NCBI RefSeq assembly: GCF_033473495.1
Contig: NC_088942.1
Location: 2,480,001 to 2,544,000 of the forward strand
Direction of reading: 5' to 3'
DNA length: 64,000 nucleotides
From: Cercospora beticola
Taxonomy: Eukaryota; Ascomycota; Dothideomycetes; Mycosphaerellales; Mycosphaerellaceae
Position numbers and translations under genes: made by a program. This document shows, piece after piece, positions 11,570 to 22,671 of this stretch; position 1 is the first letter of the stretch; each line of letters opens with the position of its first letter. The notes beneath the pieces are model-generated. The model was not told the origin of the DNA, ran no database searches, and saw nothing but the letters and a program-made list of their open reading frames with translations.

Positions 11570-12655
11570 ATGGCGCGCAAAGGTGGAGGCGGCGGCAACG
11601 GAGGAAAGAGTTCTTTCGCAAGGCAAGCGCTAGATAGTTTTTATGCGAACCAACATGCCAACAATCACAACATAGAGGCGAACGCAAACTACGAACAGGG
11701 CCAGGCGGAGCACTATCACCAGTATTACTACCCAAATAGCGCCTACCCACCTGCCACGACCACGACTCACGCGACACCGACGCACGACTACGAGCCTGCG
11801 GCCATGGCATACAATCCTTATGGCCAGGGCTACAATGCTCAGTACGCACAGTACGCGGCTGCCCCGGCTTATGGAACCCAGTATACTCAGCAGGCACAGC
11901 AATACGACACTCCACCGCAGATCCGAAACCCATTCGCCCCTCCACCCGCCGCATCGTCAGCCTACGCTGCTCAGAATGCCGGATTCGATCCCGACCACGA
12001 GGCTCAGATTGCACAGTGGCAAGCACAGTACGCGCCAGCTGACCAACAACTGCGTGGCAAGAAGACCGGCAAGGATGAAGTGATCGGGAACGCTAATTTA
12101 GCACCATTGGGACAGCGCGGCGCAGCGACTAGTACCGCGGCAGCAGAGACTGACAAGAAGGAGGACAAGTACACTGTCGTTCGCAAAGGTGGTGGTGAGC
12201 AGTGGGAGGATCAGTCGCTGCTTCAGTGGGATCCGAACAAATTCCGTATCATGGTTGGCAACCTGGCAGGTGAAGTGACGGACGACTCGCTTGCAAAGGC
12301 TTTCGCAGCCTATGGCGTGTCAAAAGCCCGCGTGGTGCGCGACAAGCGAACGACAAAATCGAAAGGTTTCGGCTTTGTGGAGTTCGAGGAAGGTGAGTTG
12401 GGCTTTAAGGCCGCACGAGAGATGGTCGGCAAGTACATCGGCAGTCATCCAGTCACGATCCAGCGAAGCAAGACAGATGTGCGAGCGCAACCAAAGAAGG
12501 ACAACAACAAGTACAAGGGAAAGAACGGTCGCAACAACGACAAGAACAAGGACAAGAAGAAGAAGAACGACAACGATCCGCTCAAGGCACACACTGGAGC
12601 CGGCATCGAGAAGAAGCCGTCCAAAGCGACTGCTGGTCTCAAGCTATTGGGTTGA
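11570..12655 (+). CDS. RNA-binding protein with one RRM (RBM42-like)
   Basis: A single exon of 361 residues. The N-terminal 150 residues are low-complexity and rich in Tyr, Gln, Ala and Pro (typical of disordered RNA-binding proteins). One RRM lies at about residues 224-305, with RNP2 as IMVGNL and RNP1 as KSKGFGFVEF. A very basic Lys/Asn-rich tail follows (repeated NDKNKDKKKK-like runs), then a short conserved-looking C-terminus with GAGIEKKPSKA. The layout of a single RRM with its partner residues near the C-terminus resembles fungal RBM42 homologues, which associate with pre-mRNA and ribonucleoprotein complexes. RNA binding is secure; the RBM42 assignment is from memory of the RRM sequence type. 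Confidence 0.88.
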   Translation: MARKGGGGGNGGKSSFARQALDSFYANQHANNHNIEANANYEQGQAEHYHQYYYPNSAYPPATTTTHATPTHDYEPAAMAYNPYGQGYNAQYAQYAAAPAYGTQYTQQAQQYDTPPQIRNPFAPPPAASSAYAAQNAGFDPDHEAQIAQWQAQYAPADQQLRGKKTGKDEVIGNANLAPLGQRGAATSTAAAETDKKEDKYTVVRKGGGEQWEDQSLLQWDPNKFRIMVGNLAGEVTDDSLAKAFAAYGVSKARVVRDKRTTKSKGFGFVEFEEGELGFKAAREMVGKYIGSHPVTIQRSKTDVRAQPKKDNNKYKGKNGRNNDKNKDKKKKNDNDPLKAHTGAGIEKKPSKATAGLKLLG

Positions 12656-13669
12656 ATCAGTCTTCTCGAATTGGCAAGGAGGCTCATTGTGAACTTAGCG
12701 AGGCGTTCAGGGATTATCGAATGGTGCATATGCGTGCGATTGCCACGAGATTGCAACGCTTCCGAGGCGTTGCGCTGGCGAGCAGGCAAGTTTTCGCTCT
12801 GTTAGAACAGATGGAGTCAATCAGATGAGTATGTTAACTTCTACCATGTCCAAGGACCTCCGCGCTGACACGCCGTGGCTGTGAAGACTGCTCGCAAGCG
12901 ACACCTTGTGCACAGGTATGGACACCATGTGTCTCAGGTGAACTAATCTGCCGCAGCTTCTCTTGCCGTGGACGTTTCGTTCTCATTCTGCTGACGCCAT
13001 TCAACCTGGCGAGCAAGACCTTTGCCGTTAGCAAGTCCCCGAGGACTTCGACGCCCTTCCATTTTGCTTGAGTCTTTTGCGACGTTAAATCTTGTCTCAC
13101 CGAGCCTCTCAAGTCGACTTGATTCTTTAGCATGATGCTATCAAGCCACACTTCAGCGTTGTTGTGCTTATCCTGGCAGAGACAACAAGACTGTTGTCAA
13201 GAGTATTTGACATGAGCAAAGCCTGCTGCAATGGTAGATATTGTCTTCTCATTATGTACGCCTGCAGACCTCGATTGTCATGTTCGGATGTCTTCACACA
13301 ATCCAATAATGTCCTTTAATTGAACCGGCTCAAAGTCAGTTATCTCATACACGGAATCGAAATCGCGCGACCGTTCACGCTGCCCAGATGATTTTTAAAA
13401 CTGCTCATCTGCACAAACGTTGAAGTGCCTTAGGCACGATTTTCGGCCAAGAAGTCCTTTCAGCCGCATCGAAGCTCCAGTCTCCACTTCGATGCGTGCC
13501 TATCGTGCGGGGACATCGACCAGCCACGAAGCCAAAGGGTTCACAGCGACACCCGAGGGTTAGTCGCGTGCATCGACTCGAGCGTAGGTATGGCAAGGTG
13601 AGTGGCGCTCTCTTTGCTATCAATTCCTCACAAGTGCTTCCATCATTTCTTGTGCTACCATACAACACG
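12656..13669. other. 1 kb intergenic region between the RRM gene and the CoA ligase gene
   Basis: It holds the 3' flank of the RNA-binding protein gene and the promoter of the next gene. Short frames on both strands look random. I see nothing else in it. Confidence 0.4.
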
Positions 13670-15396
13670 ATGCCCGTCTTTCCTAGCTTACAGCAAGATA
13701 TCCTCTGTATGAACCTCAATGGCGGAAGCTAGATGCTTCGGAGCTAACAGCAATAGTGCCTCGCGATATCACGACCTGGGAATGGCTGTTTGAGAGCACT
13801 ACATACTCACCAGTCTTGCGATTTCCGAAAGAACAACAAGCAGGCTTCACCGACGCGATCTCGAAAGAGCGATTGAGCTGGCAAGATGTCAAGGACACCG
13901 CGACCTGGTTGTCGACTGCACTGGTTAAGAAGTATGGCTTGAAAGAAGGCGAGACAGTATCCCTCTTCTCAGCAAACACAATATGGTACCCAGTTGCGAT
14001 GCACGCTACGCTGCGCGTGGGCGGCAAAGTGAGCGGTGCCAGTCCAGCGTACAATGAGGAGGAAATGACCTATGCTCTGCAAAAGGCGGACGCGAAGTTC
14101 CTCATGACACACAAGGACAGCATGGAGGTCGCGATCAAGAGCGCGAAGAATGCAGGCGTGCCCAAGGAGAACATCTTCCTATTGGAGGGTGAGATGGATG
14201 GGTTCAAAAACATCAAGACGTTGATCCAGGAGGGCAAACAGCTCGGCGAACCAGTACCAGTCTGGCGCATACCGGCCGGGAAGACCAACTTCGATATTTG
14301 CGGATTCTTGTCCTTCTCATCGGGAACAACGGGGTTGCCAAAGGCTGTGATGATCGCTCATCAGAATGTTATTGCTCAATGTCTCCAAGTCATGAGCATC
14401 ACACCAAGCGACCACAAGCGCGTACTGGCAGTTCTTCCGTCTTTCCACATCACTGGCCTCGTACACGTTCTTCACCTGCCACTCCTCATCAATGCAGAGG
14501 TCTTCTTCTTACCAGCCTTTACAATGGAAGCCATGCTCAACACCGTCACCGAATACAAGATCCCAGAACTCCTTCTCGTCCCTCCGATCCTCATCAGAAT
14601 GGTTCGCGACCCAATCGTGAAGAAGTACGACCTCAGCTGCATCCAGCGCTTCTCCTCCGGCGCCGCTCCCCTCAGCGAAGAAATTCTCGTCCTGCTCAAA
14701 AAGCAGTTCCCGCAAGCCGGCTTCAAGCAAGGCTACGGCATGACGGAAAGCTGCAGCTGTATCACCGCACATCCTCCCTGGTACTACGACTTTAAGTACG
14801 CTCACACAGTCGGCACTATTTGCGCCAGCACAACAGTCAAAATTGTCAAAGAAGACGGCACAGAATGCGACATCGGCGAACCTGGCGAAATTTGTGCCAA
14901 AGGACCACAAATCGTCATGGGCTATCTGAACAATGACAAAGCTACTAAGGAGACCTTCGATGAACAAGGATACTTGCATACTGGCGACCAAGGCAAAATC
15001 GACGAGAATGGTCTCATCACTATCGTCGACCGCATCAAGGAACTCATCAAAGTTAAAGGCATTGGTGTCGCGCCTGCCGAGCTCGAAGATTTGCTCCTCG
15101 GCCACGACAAAGTCGAAGATGTCGCCGTGCTGGGTATCCAAGACGACTACTCCGGCGAAGTTCCAAAGGCATATATTGTGCCACAAAGCGGATCGACCGC
15201 CAGCCAGGAACTGGGACGAGAGCTGTTGAAGTATGTGAAAGATAACAAGGTGAGGTACAAGGCTGTGAAAGAAATCGAATTCATCGAAGCCATTCCAAAG
15301 AGTGCTTCTGGAAAAATTCTGCGAAGAATCCTGAGAGATCAGGCGAAGAAGGGAGCACAAGGTGTCGTGGTTCGAGAAGAGAGACCGAAGATCTGA
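13670..15396 (+). CDS. AMP-dependent acyl-CoA synthetase, 4-coumarate-CoA ligase-like
   Basis: Two exons, 13670..13706 and 13757..15396, encode 558 residues. The long frame alone has no ATG before its first conserved residues; a 50-base intron (donor GTATGA, branch GCTAAC, acceptor AATAG) joins it to a short first exon and gives an N-terminus typical of this family (MPVFPSLQQDILLPRD). The adenylate-forming motif is SFSSGTTGLPKAV, followed by GYGMTES, YLHTGDQG, the hinge region IVDRIKELIKVKG and the C-terminal catalytic lysine in PKSASGKILRR. Such enzymes activate carboxylic acids with ATP and load them on CoA. The substrate cannot be read from the sequence. The C-terminus PKI is not a canonical peroxisomal SKL signal. 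It is convergent with the methyltransferase 98 bases downstream. Confidence 0.93.
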
Positions 15397-15493
15397 GAAG
15401 AAATCTACAATTTTCCAGGAACTTCGATTTCGTGTTCGGCTGCGACTCAGATATGCATATATGTACGAATCAATGAACGAACCACCAGATCAA

Positions 15494-16495
15494 TCATTCC
15501 AGCCCAAACACACCAGTCCAAACATCCATGCTCCTCACCTCTCCTTCTTTCTCACTCAACTCCAACATCCTCTGATATTTCCTCTTAATCTCGCTATCCT
15601 CGTGGAGTCCATCTAACTTGGTATCAGCTTTCACAGCCCCAACTTCCCACTTCCCATCGTCAACCTGCGGACATTCAATCCATGCCTCTCGTTCAATCCT
15701 CCAGCCCGCTTCCTTAGCCAACTCCACGATCCTCGCTGGTGAAATAACACATTGCACATTCCCCTCCTCAATCGGTCTCGCCTTCTGGATCTCAACCGCA
15801 AGGACATGTGCTTCTGCCGCAGGATTCGTGACTCTCAGCCCCCATTCTGCGAGCAAAAGGCGAGGAGGATCTCCGTTTTTGTTCTGAGTTTGTGATTGTG
15901 CTGCGGCGTTGTGAAGAGCTCGCAGGAGGCGTGAGAAGTAATCTTCGTTCGGGAGGTAGAAGATTGAATGTGCGAGGATGATGAAGTCAGGTAATCCATC
16001 TGCCGTGCTGGTCCCCTCGTTCTGAGTATCAAGATTTTCGAGGTATTCGATTGGATCATATTGTATCCAATTGATACATTTTCCAAGACCGCTGGCACTG
16101 TCCGAAATGTGCTTTTGCGCTTGACGAAGGGTATATGGAGCACCGTAGTCTAAGTCTCCAGGATCGAGGGCTAAGATCTTGCCTTTCGCGACATTGTCGT
16201 GGTGTTCACTGTCCTCGTCGTGGAGTTGATTTTGTACGAGATGTGCCAAAGCAACAGTCATGTCGCCTTGACCACAGCCAAGTTCTAGAACACAACGGCC
16301 TTGCAGAGCGGCTTTAGCTTTGTCGAGGTCATTGTTGAACCATTTGGCGAGAATGTTGAGTCGGTGGACGAGTTGAAAGATTTGAATTGCGTCTGAGCCG
16401 CCGGAGATTGTAGACTTTGATAGAGTGGTAGCTAGTTCTTGACCAGTTCCATTGGATGCGGCCATCATGGTTGTGCTGAGCTGATACAATAGCAA
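15494..16495 (-). CDS. Class I SAM-dependent methyltransferase
   Basis: A single exon of up to 333 residues. The SAM-binding motif I is VLELGCGQGDMTVALAHL near residue 68, followed by an acidic motif II (ILALDPGDLDYG) and a motif IV/post-IV region (DFIILAHSIFYLPNEDYFSRLLRAL). This pattern is common in fungal small-molecule methyltransferases of unknown substrate. The start is ambiguous: the in-frame ATGs at residues 10 and 11 are equally possible and leave the domain intact. The gene is tail-to-tail with the CoA ligase-like gene; the closeness may only reflect compact packing, and a shared pathway is not shown. Confidence 0.85.
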   Translation of the reverse strand: MLLYQLSTTMMAASNGTGQELATTLSKSTISGGSDAIQIFQLVHRLNILAKWFNNDLDKAKAALQGRCVLELGCGQGDMTVALAHLVQNQLHDEDSEHHDNVAKGKILALDPGDLDYGAPYTLRQAQKHISDSASGLGKCINWIQYDPIEYLENLDTQNEGTSTADGLPDFIILAHSIFYLPNEDYFSRLLRALHNAAAQSQTQNKNGDPPRLLLAEWGLRVTNPAAEAHVLAVEIQKARPIEEGNVQCVISPARIVELAKEAGWRIEREAWIECPQVDDGKWEVGAVKADTKLDGLHEDSEIKRKYQRMLELSEKEGEVRSMDVWTGVFGLE

Positions 16496-16718
16496 TGGCT
16501 CGGGATTGCAGTGTCTATCTTAACAATCGAATGCATAAGAGCTCAACTTCAAGTCATGCTCGTGACTCATCGTTGGTCATCCGAGCTGAGGGGTGAAGGA
16601 TGGACGACTGCAGCATTGTCAATTTAGAGCAAAGCGGAGTAAAAAATGAATCATTGGCACATCTCATAACTTCGTCGTTCATTCATATAATTACATAGAC
16701 AATCACCAAGAACTTTTT

Positions 16719-18748
16719 CTATGCTGTGGTGGTCGAAGTGAAGCCAGCCTCGTTCTGGATGACAAGTCCAGCAATAGATGCCGAAGACAATGTCGACAGT
16801 ACACCGGTGATAAGTGCGCTGATGGCGAGTCTCGACACATCACCGGCTCTGCCTGGTGCGATCTGAGACAAGACACCAATCTGTGTACCCAGGGATCCGA
16901 TATTGCCGAAACCACAGAGAGCATAGGTAGCGATCAGACGAGATCGAGGGGCGAGGTCATCATAGTCAGCGCTGGTGAGCTGGGTGAAGGCAACGAACTC
17001 GTTCTGCGGTTTTGTTAGTACGAATCAAAAAATCGGACCGAAGAACAACTTACAGTGACGACCTTGACACCAATCAGACGAGCGACCTTGAGAAGATCAG
17101 GGCCACGTGGGACGCCGAGCAGGAATGCGACTGGGTACAAGACGTATCCGAGGATCAGCTCGATTGTAAGATCGTAGTTGCCGTCCAGGTTGATGTAACG
17201 ACCGACCCAGGTGAGAATACCGTTGATCAAAGCAACAAATGCAATGATACAGAGAAGAGTGGTCAGAATCATAGCAGCAATCTTGAGACCCAGCCATGCG
17301 CCGTTGGCGAATGCGTGGAGAGCATTGGCAGCCTTGTGGGTGTCGTCGTCTGGAACGACGACCTTTCCTGCAGTCAAGGACTCTTCCTCTTCAGGATATC
17401 GCATCTTGGACGCGGCGAGTGAAGCCGGAATTGACATGACGCAGGAGGAAATCAAAGCCTGAGGATTCAGACCCATACCGATGTAGGCGACCAGCACGGA
17501 ACCTGCAATCGTAGCGAAACCCGAAGTCATGACCTGATGCAGCTCGCACATAGTCAAGTGTGGCACGAACGGCTTGATCAGCATGGCCGATTCACCCTGT
17601 CCGATGAAAGGTGTAGCGGAAGCGACTACTGCCTCGGCACCGGAAATCCTCATGGACCAGAAGAAGAAGACTGCGAATTTGCCGACGAACCACTGGATCA
17701 AGCCAACGTAGTACATGAGCTGCACGAGCGCCACGAAGAAGATGATGGCTGGCAGAACTGTCACCAAGAACCATGGGGTGTCTGCGACCCATTCCTCGTT
17801 GGTCAAGAAGGACAGACCGTTTGCTGCGAATCCCAGAAGGGATCGTGCAAGACTGGAGATGAATTCGAAGATGTCATAACCAGCACCAGTGCGCAACACG
17901 AAGAGCGCAATGATGTATTGCAGCAGGAAGCCTGAGATGACAGTGTGCCAGTTGATCGCCTTTCGGTTTCTCGATGTGGCGTACAGGCCAGCAATCAAGA
18001 CAAGCATTCCGAATAACGAAATGGCACGGTTCTCTCGAGTGTTGTCCCGCGACTCCTCGCTAGCGAACGATCCAACCAGCAAGACGGCAAAGGTGCCTGC
18101 AGCGCCAAGCCAGAGCCTGAATCGCTCGGGAATCATTTCGGTCGCGCGACCACATGTGTTGCGCCATACGAAACGCATCGGCCTCGTGACGTAGGATGTT
18201 CCGGTGTGTAGAGTGATGAAGCGAATGGTCAGTGCCAGCCAGATGAGGAACGGCACTACCCAGTTCTTGTCATTGCGATGGAGGACCAGACTTGCAACCC
18301 ACCAAGCAGTTGCCAATAGCCACAGCGTCAAGTGGATGAATATCCTGTACTTTCGATAGAACGAACGCTTCTTGCTTGGCTGCTCTTCCGAGGCTTCCAA
18401 AGACTTCGTTGGAGTGATTGGTGAAGTGTTGCCTTGTTCGACGTCGATATTGTAATCGCCCTTCTTCTCGCTGCCATATCCCGGGCCGTGGCTTATGCCG
18501 TGTTCTTGAGCGCTGGGGTCGGGGATCGTGGGACGCTCGTTCGTGGTGCCGACGGTATATGAAGGCACATCTGTACCGTGTTGATGCCCGTGTTGGCCAT
18601 GATGCAGGTGGCCATGCGAGTGCTGGCGCGCCGGGTCCAGCGCGGGATCCTTGTGTGCAGACTCCATTGGACTGTGCGTGGAAGTCGCAAAAGTATACAG
18701 CAAGAGCCGGGATGCAGTAAGAAAATCGCTCTGTGTGGTCAGCTCCAC
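16719..18748 (-). CDS. Concentrative nucleoside transporter (CNT family)
   Basis: Two exons, 18748..17054 and 17003..16719, joined across a 50-base intron (GTAAGT, branch ACTAAC, acceptor CGCAG), give up to 659 residues. The first about 115 residues are hydrophilic and His-rich; many hydrophobic helices follow, in the order of the CNT N-terminal, gate and C-terminal domains. Diagnostic stretches are FIGQGESAMLIKP, FATIAGSVLVAYIGMG and MSIPASLAASKM; the second exon carries the final conserved helices (YALCGFGNIGSLGTQIG). By family it is a proton- or sodium-coupled nucleoside importer of the plasma membrane. A start at the second in-frame ATG (18667, MESAHKDP) looks more natural than 18748, because the preceding 27 residues are not family-like. 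Confidence 0.93.
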
Positions 18749-20153
18749 GGCGACGGTATTCTTAAATCTTTACTCCACCTGAGCACGACCCTTTCCCTGC
18801 GAGCCATGCGACACCTTATCTGTGAGCCCGGGTCAGCCAGAAGCTCTTTGGCGAGCAGATGGCATCTCATTCGCTGCAACGAGCGTAGCATTGCAGTGGC
18901 CCCGCTTGGCGCCACATGGACAGTCGCTCGTTCTTTGGCCAGCAGCGCTGATCCCTCGACGCACCACTGGCCGGGCGAGTAGAGTTGCACGCTGGACCAG
19001 CGCTCGCTCCGGTCTTTTTGCCCTTTGCGTGGTGCTCAAGCATTAGTGCCACCCTTGGCGCGATAGCACTTTATCTGCACCGTCTGGACTCGCTGTGCCT
19101 TCTGGAAGAGCTGCAATCCTGCTGAACGGACATCGCCTTTGCCGTGGCCCTCACTTCAATCCTTCTCACTGCTGAGCGCTGCGTTGCTGATACGCGTTCC
19201 TCCGTGCTGGCGGCTGATTGTCCTGATATGCCACATTGCTGCCGAGACAGTGCATATTGTGGCCGGCGCAATTTGTGGGCATAAGTCGGGTTTCGGAGGT
19301 GAGCACATTGGCAGTGGCAATCGCCGGATAGCAACTCACCCTCTGCCGCGGGTCAAGCGAGGTTTGCCAATCATCGCGACTGACCAACAGCAGATGCAGT
19401 CGCGGGCAGGATGAGAAGGACTGACTAGCACAGCTCCCATGGGCCCCTCCCCCGTACCTCCCAGCCTTAGCACGAGGAGAACAGGCACCAGAGGCGAAAG
19501 CCGATGCGAACAGATGCAGCTTGCTTTCTGGGTTTTGCGGAGAAGAGGTTGATTTGTCGCGTGACAAGCTGTGGCGGTCTTGGTTCGAGGATCCCCTGCG
19601 ACGCTGTGGCGTTGCGAACGGCCTGCACGATTGCTTGTCTGTCTTCTATCCGGTCGTCTGTCCAATTATTGCTCTTCCGCCGTCCGAAGACCTGGGAACC
19701 TCGCCCAAGGAGGATCTAGCGTGGCCGAGGCATTCTACGACCTGCCCCATTCGGATGCTGCCATTTGATGTGTATCAGGACCTCGAATTTCATGTGCGAA
19801 AACAGGAGCAGGTATTGAAAGGGACTGTGTGAAATGCAGAGTATCTACACGCGAAGACGAGTTGCTGGCCTATATTCTGGTGTTTGCAGCGGTGTCAAAG
19901 TTGAGTGACGGAGTTGAATCTGGGCATCGGAGTTGAGCTTGAGCGCCGATGCATTTGCAAATGTCAACCATGCCAAGTAACACATATTCGCGAACGCGAG
20001 ATTGTATCAATGGCCCTTTTTTTCACGCATCATGAGTTCGTGAAAGTCTTGTTCACAGCATCGATCTGAGCTCAGATCATTCTGAGTGCAGCAACTTCAA
20101 CCTAGGCTGCTAGAGCCACGCATGTTCACGTTGATCAACACCACATTGTCGAG
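18749..20153. other. 1.4 kb intergenic region upstream of the nucleoside transporter
   Basis: It holds the promoter side of the transporter and the 3' flank of the dehydrogenase gene. Many short GC-rich frames overlap on both strands near 18820-19670; none has a recognisable product. Confidence 0.4.
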
Positions 20154-21080
20154 CTACCCAGTCTGCACAGCTTCCAAAACCTTTCTAGTCTTACGGTCTC
20201 TTTCGGCTGTGTTTACAACGCCATACGCGCGATCTGCTTGTTGGCAAACGTCCTGTTGCCACTCCTCACCAATTTTGATATTACCCTTCTGCGTATCCTC
20301 ATCACTCGCATCCCAACAATTCTGTATCGTCCCACCAATCTTCTCAAGGAAGCTTTGTAAACCTCCTTCTCCACCCCCAGCAGCATACGCCTTGAAAGGA
20401 CCAGCAACTGCCCATCTAGGTCCCATTGAAGCACGAACGATTTCGTCCAAGTCTTCCACACCCACCACACCTTGAGTGACCAGCGAGCTGGCCTCCCGTA
20501 GCAACGCAAACGCGAGTCGGTTGGCCACGAACCCAACACACTCCTTTTGTACTACCACAGGAGTGCGTCCAAGAGCTCGCCAGTATTCCATTGTCCTTTC
20601 CACGACCTCTTCTGAAGTGGTAGGCGACTTCACGACCTCGAGCAAAGGCATGATATGCGGCGGATTGTAAGGATGTACGACAGCAAGTCGACTCTTATCT
20701 TTCATATCTCTGTTCTGCTCGCTGGCAGGAATGCCACTTGTACTTGACCACAAGAGTGCGTGTCCTGGTGCATGCTTCTCAATCTCTGGCCAAACTGCAA
20801 CCTTGAAATCTGAATTCTCTGGTCCTTGCTCTTGTACAATGTCGGCATCTCTGACAGCTTCTGCCAAATCTTTGGCAATCGAAAGTCGTTCCATACATGA
20901 TATTTGGTCGGTGTCGATGAGATAGCCTGGAATATGTTTTGAGACGTAGTCGTTGATGTCCGGCCTCGTGTCGTATATCGTGACTCGACATGTTGGGTTT
21001 TTTGACAAGTGAAGGGCGGCGAAGGACAGTCCGATTGTTCCTGAGCCTATGATAGCAATTCTAGTGGACTTCGCAGCCAT
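20154..21080 (-). CDS. 3-hydroxyacyl-CoA dehydrogenase-like / L-gulonate dehydrogenase-like enzyme
   Basis: A single exon of 308 residues. The N-terminal Rossmann fold carries IAIIGSGTIGLSFA at residues 8-21; the catalytic His lies in VVHPYNPP; the C-terminal all-helical domain carries GFVANRLAFALLREA and SMGPRWAVAGPF. These are the marks of the 3-hydroxyacyl-CoA dehydrogenase superfamily, which uses NAD to oxidise a secondary alcohol. The length of about 310 and the single-domain form fit the branch that includes lambda-crystallin and L-gulonate 3-dehydrogenase as well as true short 3-hydroxybutyryl-CoA dehydrogenases. I cannot separate these from sequence alone. No organelle signal is evident. 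Confidence 0.9.
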   Translation of the reverse strand: MAAKSTRIAIIGSGTIGLSFAALHLSKNPTCRVTIYDTRPDINDYVSKHIPGYLIDTDQISCMERLSIAKDLAEAVRDADIVQEQGPENSDFKVAVWPEIEKHAPGHALLWSSTSGIPASEQNRDMKDKSRLAVVHPYNPPHIMPLLEVVKSPTTSEEVVERTMEYWRALGRTPVVVQKECVGFVANRLAFALLREASSLVTQGVVGVEDLDEIVRASMGPRWAVAGPFKAYAAGGGEGGLQSFLEKIGGTIQNCWDASDEDTQKGNIKIGEEWQQDVCQQADRAYGVVNTAERDRKTRKVLEAVQTG

Positions 21081-21897
21081 GGTTGTAGGTTCGCAGTTCG
21101 GCGAACGGAGTTCAATGATGAAGAAGTAAAGATTGTATACTTAGCCGATGGTAATAGATACAGCTCGTAGGCTCTGCGACGCCTTCCCTCACTGTGTTGC
21201 TTCACGGCACTTCTGCAAGCAGATGATGTACGCTGCTAGTGTGGGAGGAAAAGGTCGTGGAAGAAGTGGAGAGCGGAGAGGAGAGCTGGGGTTCGGCTCA
21301 TTTTCGGCAGCAGTGCCTGAGCTTGGAACAACGACAACAACTCTTGCCCCACGACCATACCTCCTACAAATTAAGAGACAGCCATGCCGACCACGTCGAT
21401 GACTTGCCGATCAGGCGAATCAAACACAGAAGCAACGCAGTAAGAGAAGTCTTCACAAGAAGAGACGACCAGCCCATCTTGTGCGATCGGAAAATGTCTC
21501 ACGAAGATATCTCGAGCATCATGAACTAGGCGAGGCTGCTGGATTTCATGCCGTAACCTTGCGGGCAGTTGAAAATTGTTGGAAGCAGCACGCATTCAGA
21601 GTCTCAAGGCCGCATGCATTTGCTCAAATCATGCGCGGTCACAGTCGTGAGGCCGCAAAAGGTTCCATGAGGATGTGGAATCCCTCGAGTTAGCTGACGA
21701 CCCACGGTTCCCCTTCCTAAGGACCACGAAAGTCATTGAAGCTTCACTCAATTCCTATTTTATAAATGCTACGCTCCCTCTTCATTTCTCGACATCACAC
21801 TTCGCTTTTCATCTACCCTCTTTTGAAGAGTTGCGACCACTGTTGCATAGAGCAAGCACGATCCAATCGAAGCCAAATCTCTCGCACGAAATCCATT
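21081..21897. other. Intergenic region with the promoter of the retropepsin-like gene
   Basis: This lies between two divergent genes. Short frames at 21148-21700 look random. The TATA box at 21761-21766 is listed separately. Confidence 0.4.
21761..21766 (+). promoter_or_regulatory. TATA box of the retropepsin-like gene
   Basis: The sequence TTTTATAAATG lies about 135 bases before the chosen start codon. It overlaps the ATG at 21766 that would otherwise give a longer frame, so that ATG would be upstream of transcription and the start at 21898 is preferred. Confidence 0.5.
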
Positions 21898-22671
21898 ATG
21901 GCAAGCATACCATTCGGTTGGAGCCTTTTGCTTCGACTGGCACTGCCCTACATTGTGGCTGTTCTGGTGAACGTTCTCTGTCTGCACATATACACCCGCG
22001 TCGGCCATCGTATTGCCAATTGGAATGGCTTCAAACATGATCGAATCTTGATTGACTCCGGAGCAGCACGCCATGTTACCTGGGACCGCAGCATGTTGAT
22101 AAACTACAAGACATACCGTGTTCCAGAGCCATGCGCCGACGCTACAGGCTGTTCTTACATTCTTGGAGTGGGAGACGCCATGGTCCCCTTTGTGAAGGAA
22201 GACGGGACTGTTCAGGAAATTCTGCTCCAAGGAGTGTGCTATAACCCCTACATGCCTCTTACTTTGCTCTCGACGGAGCTTCTTCGTCAGCAAGGGGTCT
22301 TTCTCTCTACGGAACAACAGATGCTTTACCGGAGAGGTGTTGACGGCGGCAAGGAGGCACTCGCAGTGACTGAAACACTCCACAGTATACCGTGGCTGAA
22401 GGTTCCGGACGTCAAGGAAGCTCGCAATGATTCGAATGGATCAAGAAAATTCGGATTTTGGTCATACCTCTCGCAGCGAGTGGTCGTGGGCGACGGGAGG
22501 CAGGTCGACAGTACCTTGGCACATTATGATCGAGACAATCGAGAAAGCTCGCATGATGAGATCGATGAACTCGTCGACAAGGTGGACGAACAGAAGCGGA
22601 AGATCGCCGCCTTGGAGGAGCGTCTCAAGTCCGTCTGTCGTGCAAGCGACAAAGACGGCCTCGTGGTTTGA
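21898..22671 (+). CDS. Stand-alone membrane-anchored copia-type retropepsin-like protein
   Basis: A single exon of 257 residues from the ATG at 21898. Residues 9-32 form one hydrophobic helix (LLLRLALPYIVAVLVNVLCL). A retropepsin-like domain follows: the catalytic motif ILIDSGAARHVTWD has the active Asp at residue 53, with ILGVGDAMVPF near 88 (the flap-like GxG strand of copia proteases) and LQGVCYNPYMPLTLLSTELL near 110-129. In Ty1/copia polyproteins the same order DSGAxxH...GxG...LLS is found between Gag and integrase. Here there is no gag, integrase or reverse transcriptase on either side and no long terminal repeat that I can see. The C-terminus is a charged heptad-like coiled coil (ELVDKVDEQKRKIAALEERL). 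This suggests a host gene derived from a retrotransposon protease, although a decayed solo fragment is possible. The reading frame is intact. Confidence 0.7.
   Translation: MASIPFGWSLLLRLALPYIVAVLVNVLCLHIYTRVGHRIANWNGFKHDRILIDSGAARHVTWDRSMLINYKTYRVPEPCADATGCSYILGVGDAMVPFVKEDGTVQEILLQGVCYNPYMPLTLLSTELLRQQGVFLSTEQQMLYRRGVDGGKEALAVTETLHSIPWLKVPDVKEARNDSNGSRKFGFWSYLSQRVVVGDGRQVDSTLAHYDRDNRESSHDEIDELVDKVDEQKRKIAALEERLKSVCRASDKDGLVV

Noticed and set aside
13756..13758. GTG as start of the CoA ligase-like gene
   Set aside because: Nuclear fungal genes start with ATG; a 50-base intron joins an upstream ATG exon with correct phase and a family-like N-terminus.
21766..21897. 44-residue N-terminal extension of the retropepsin-like protein
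   Set aside because: Its ATG overlaps the TATA box, so it should not be in the transcript.
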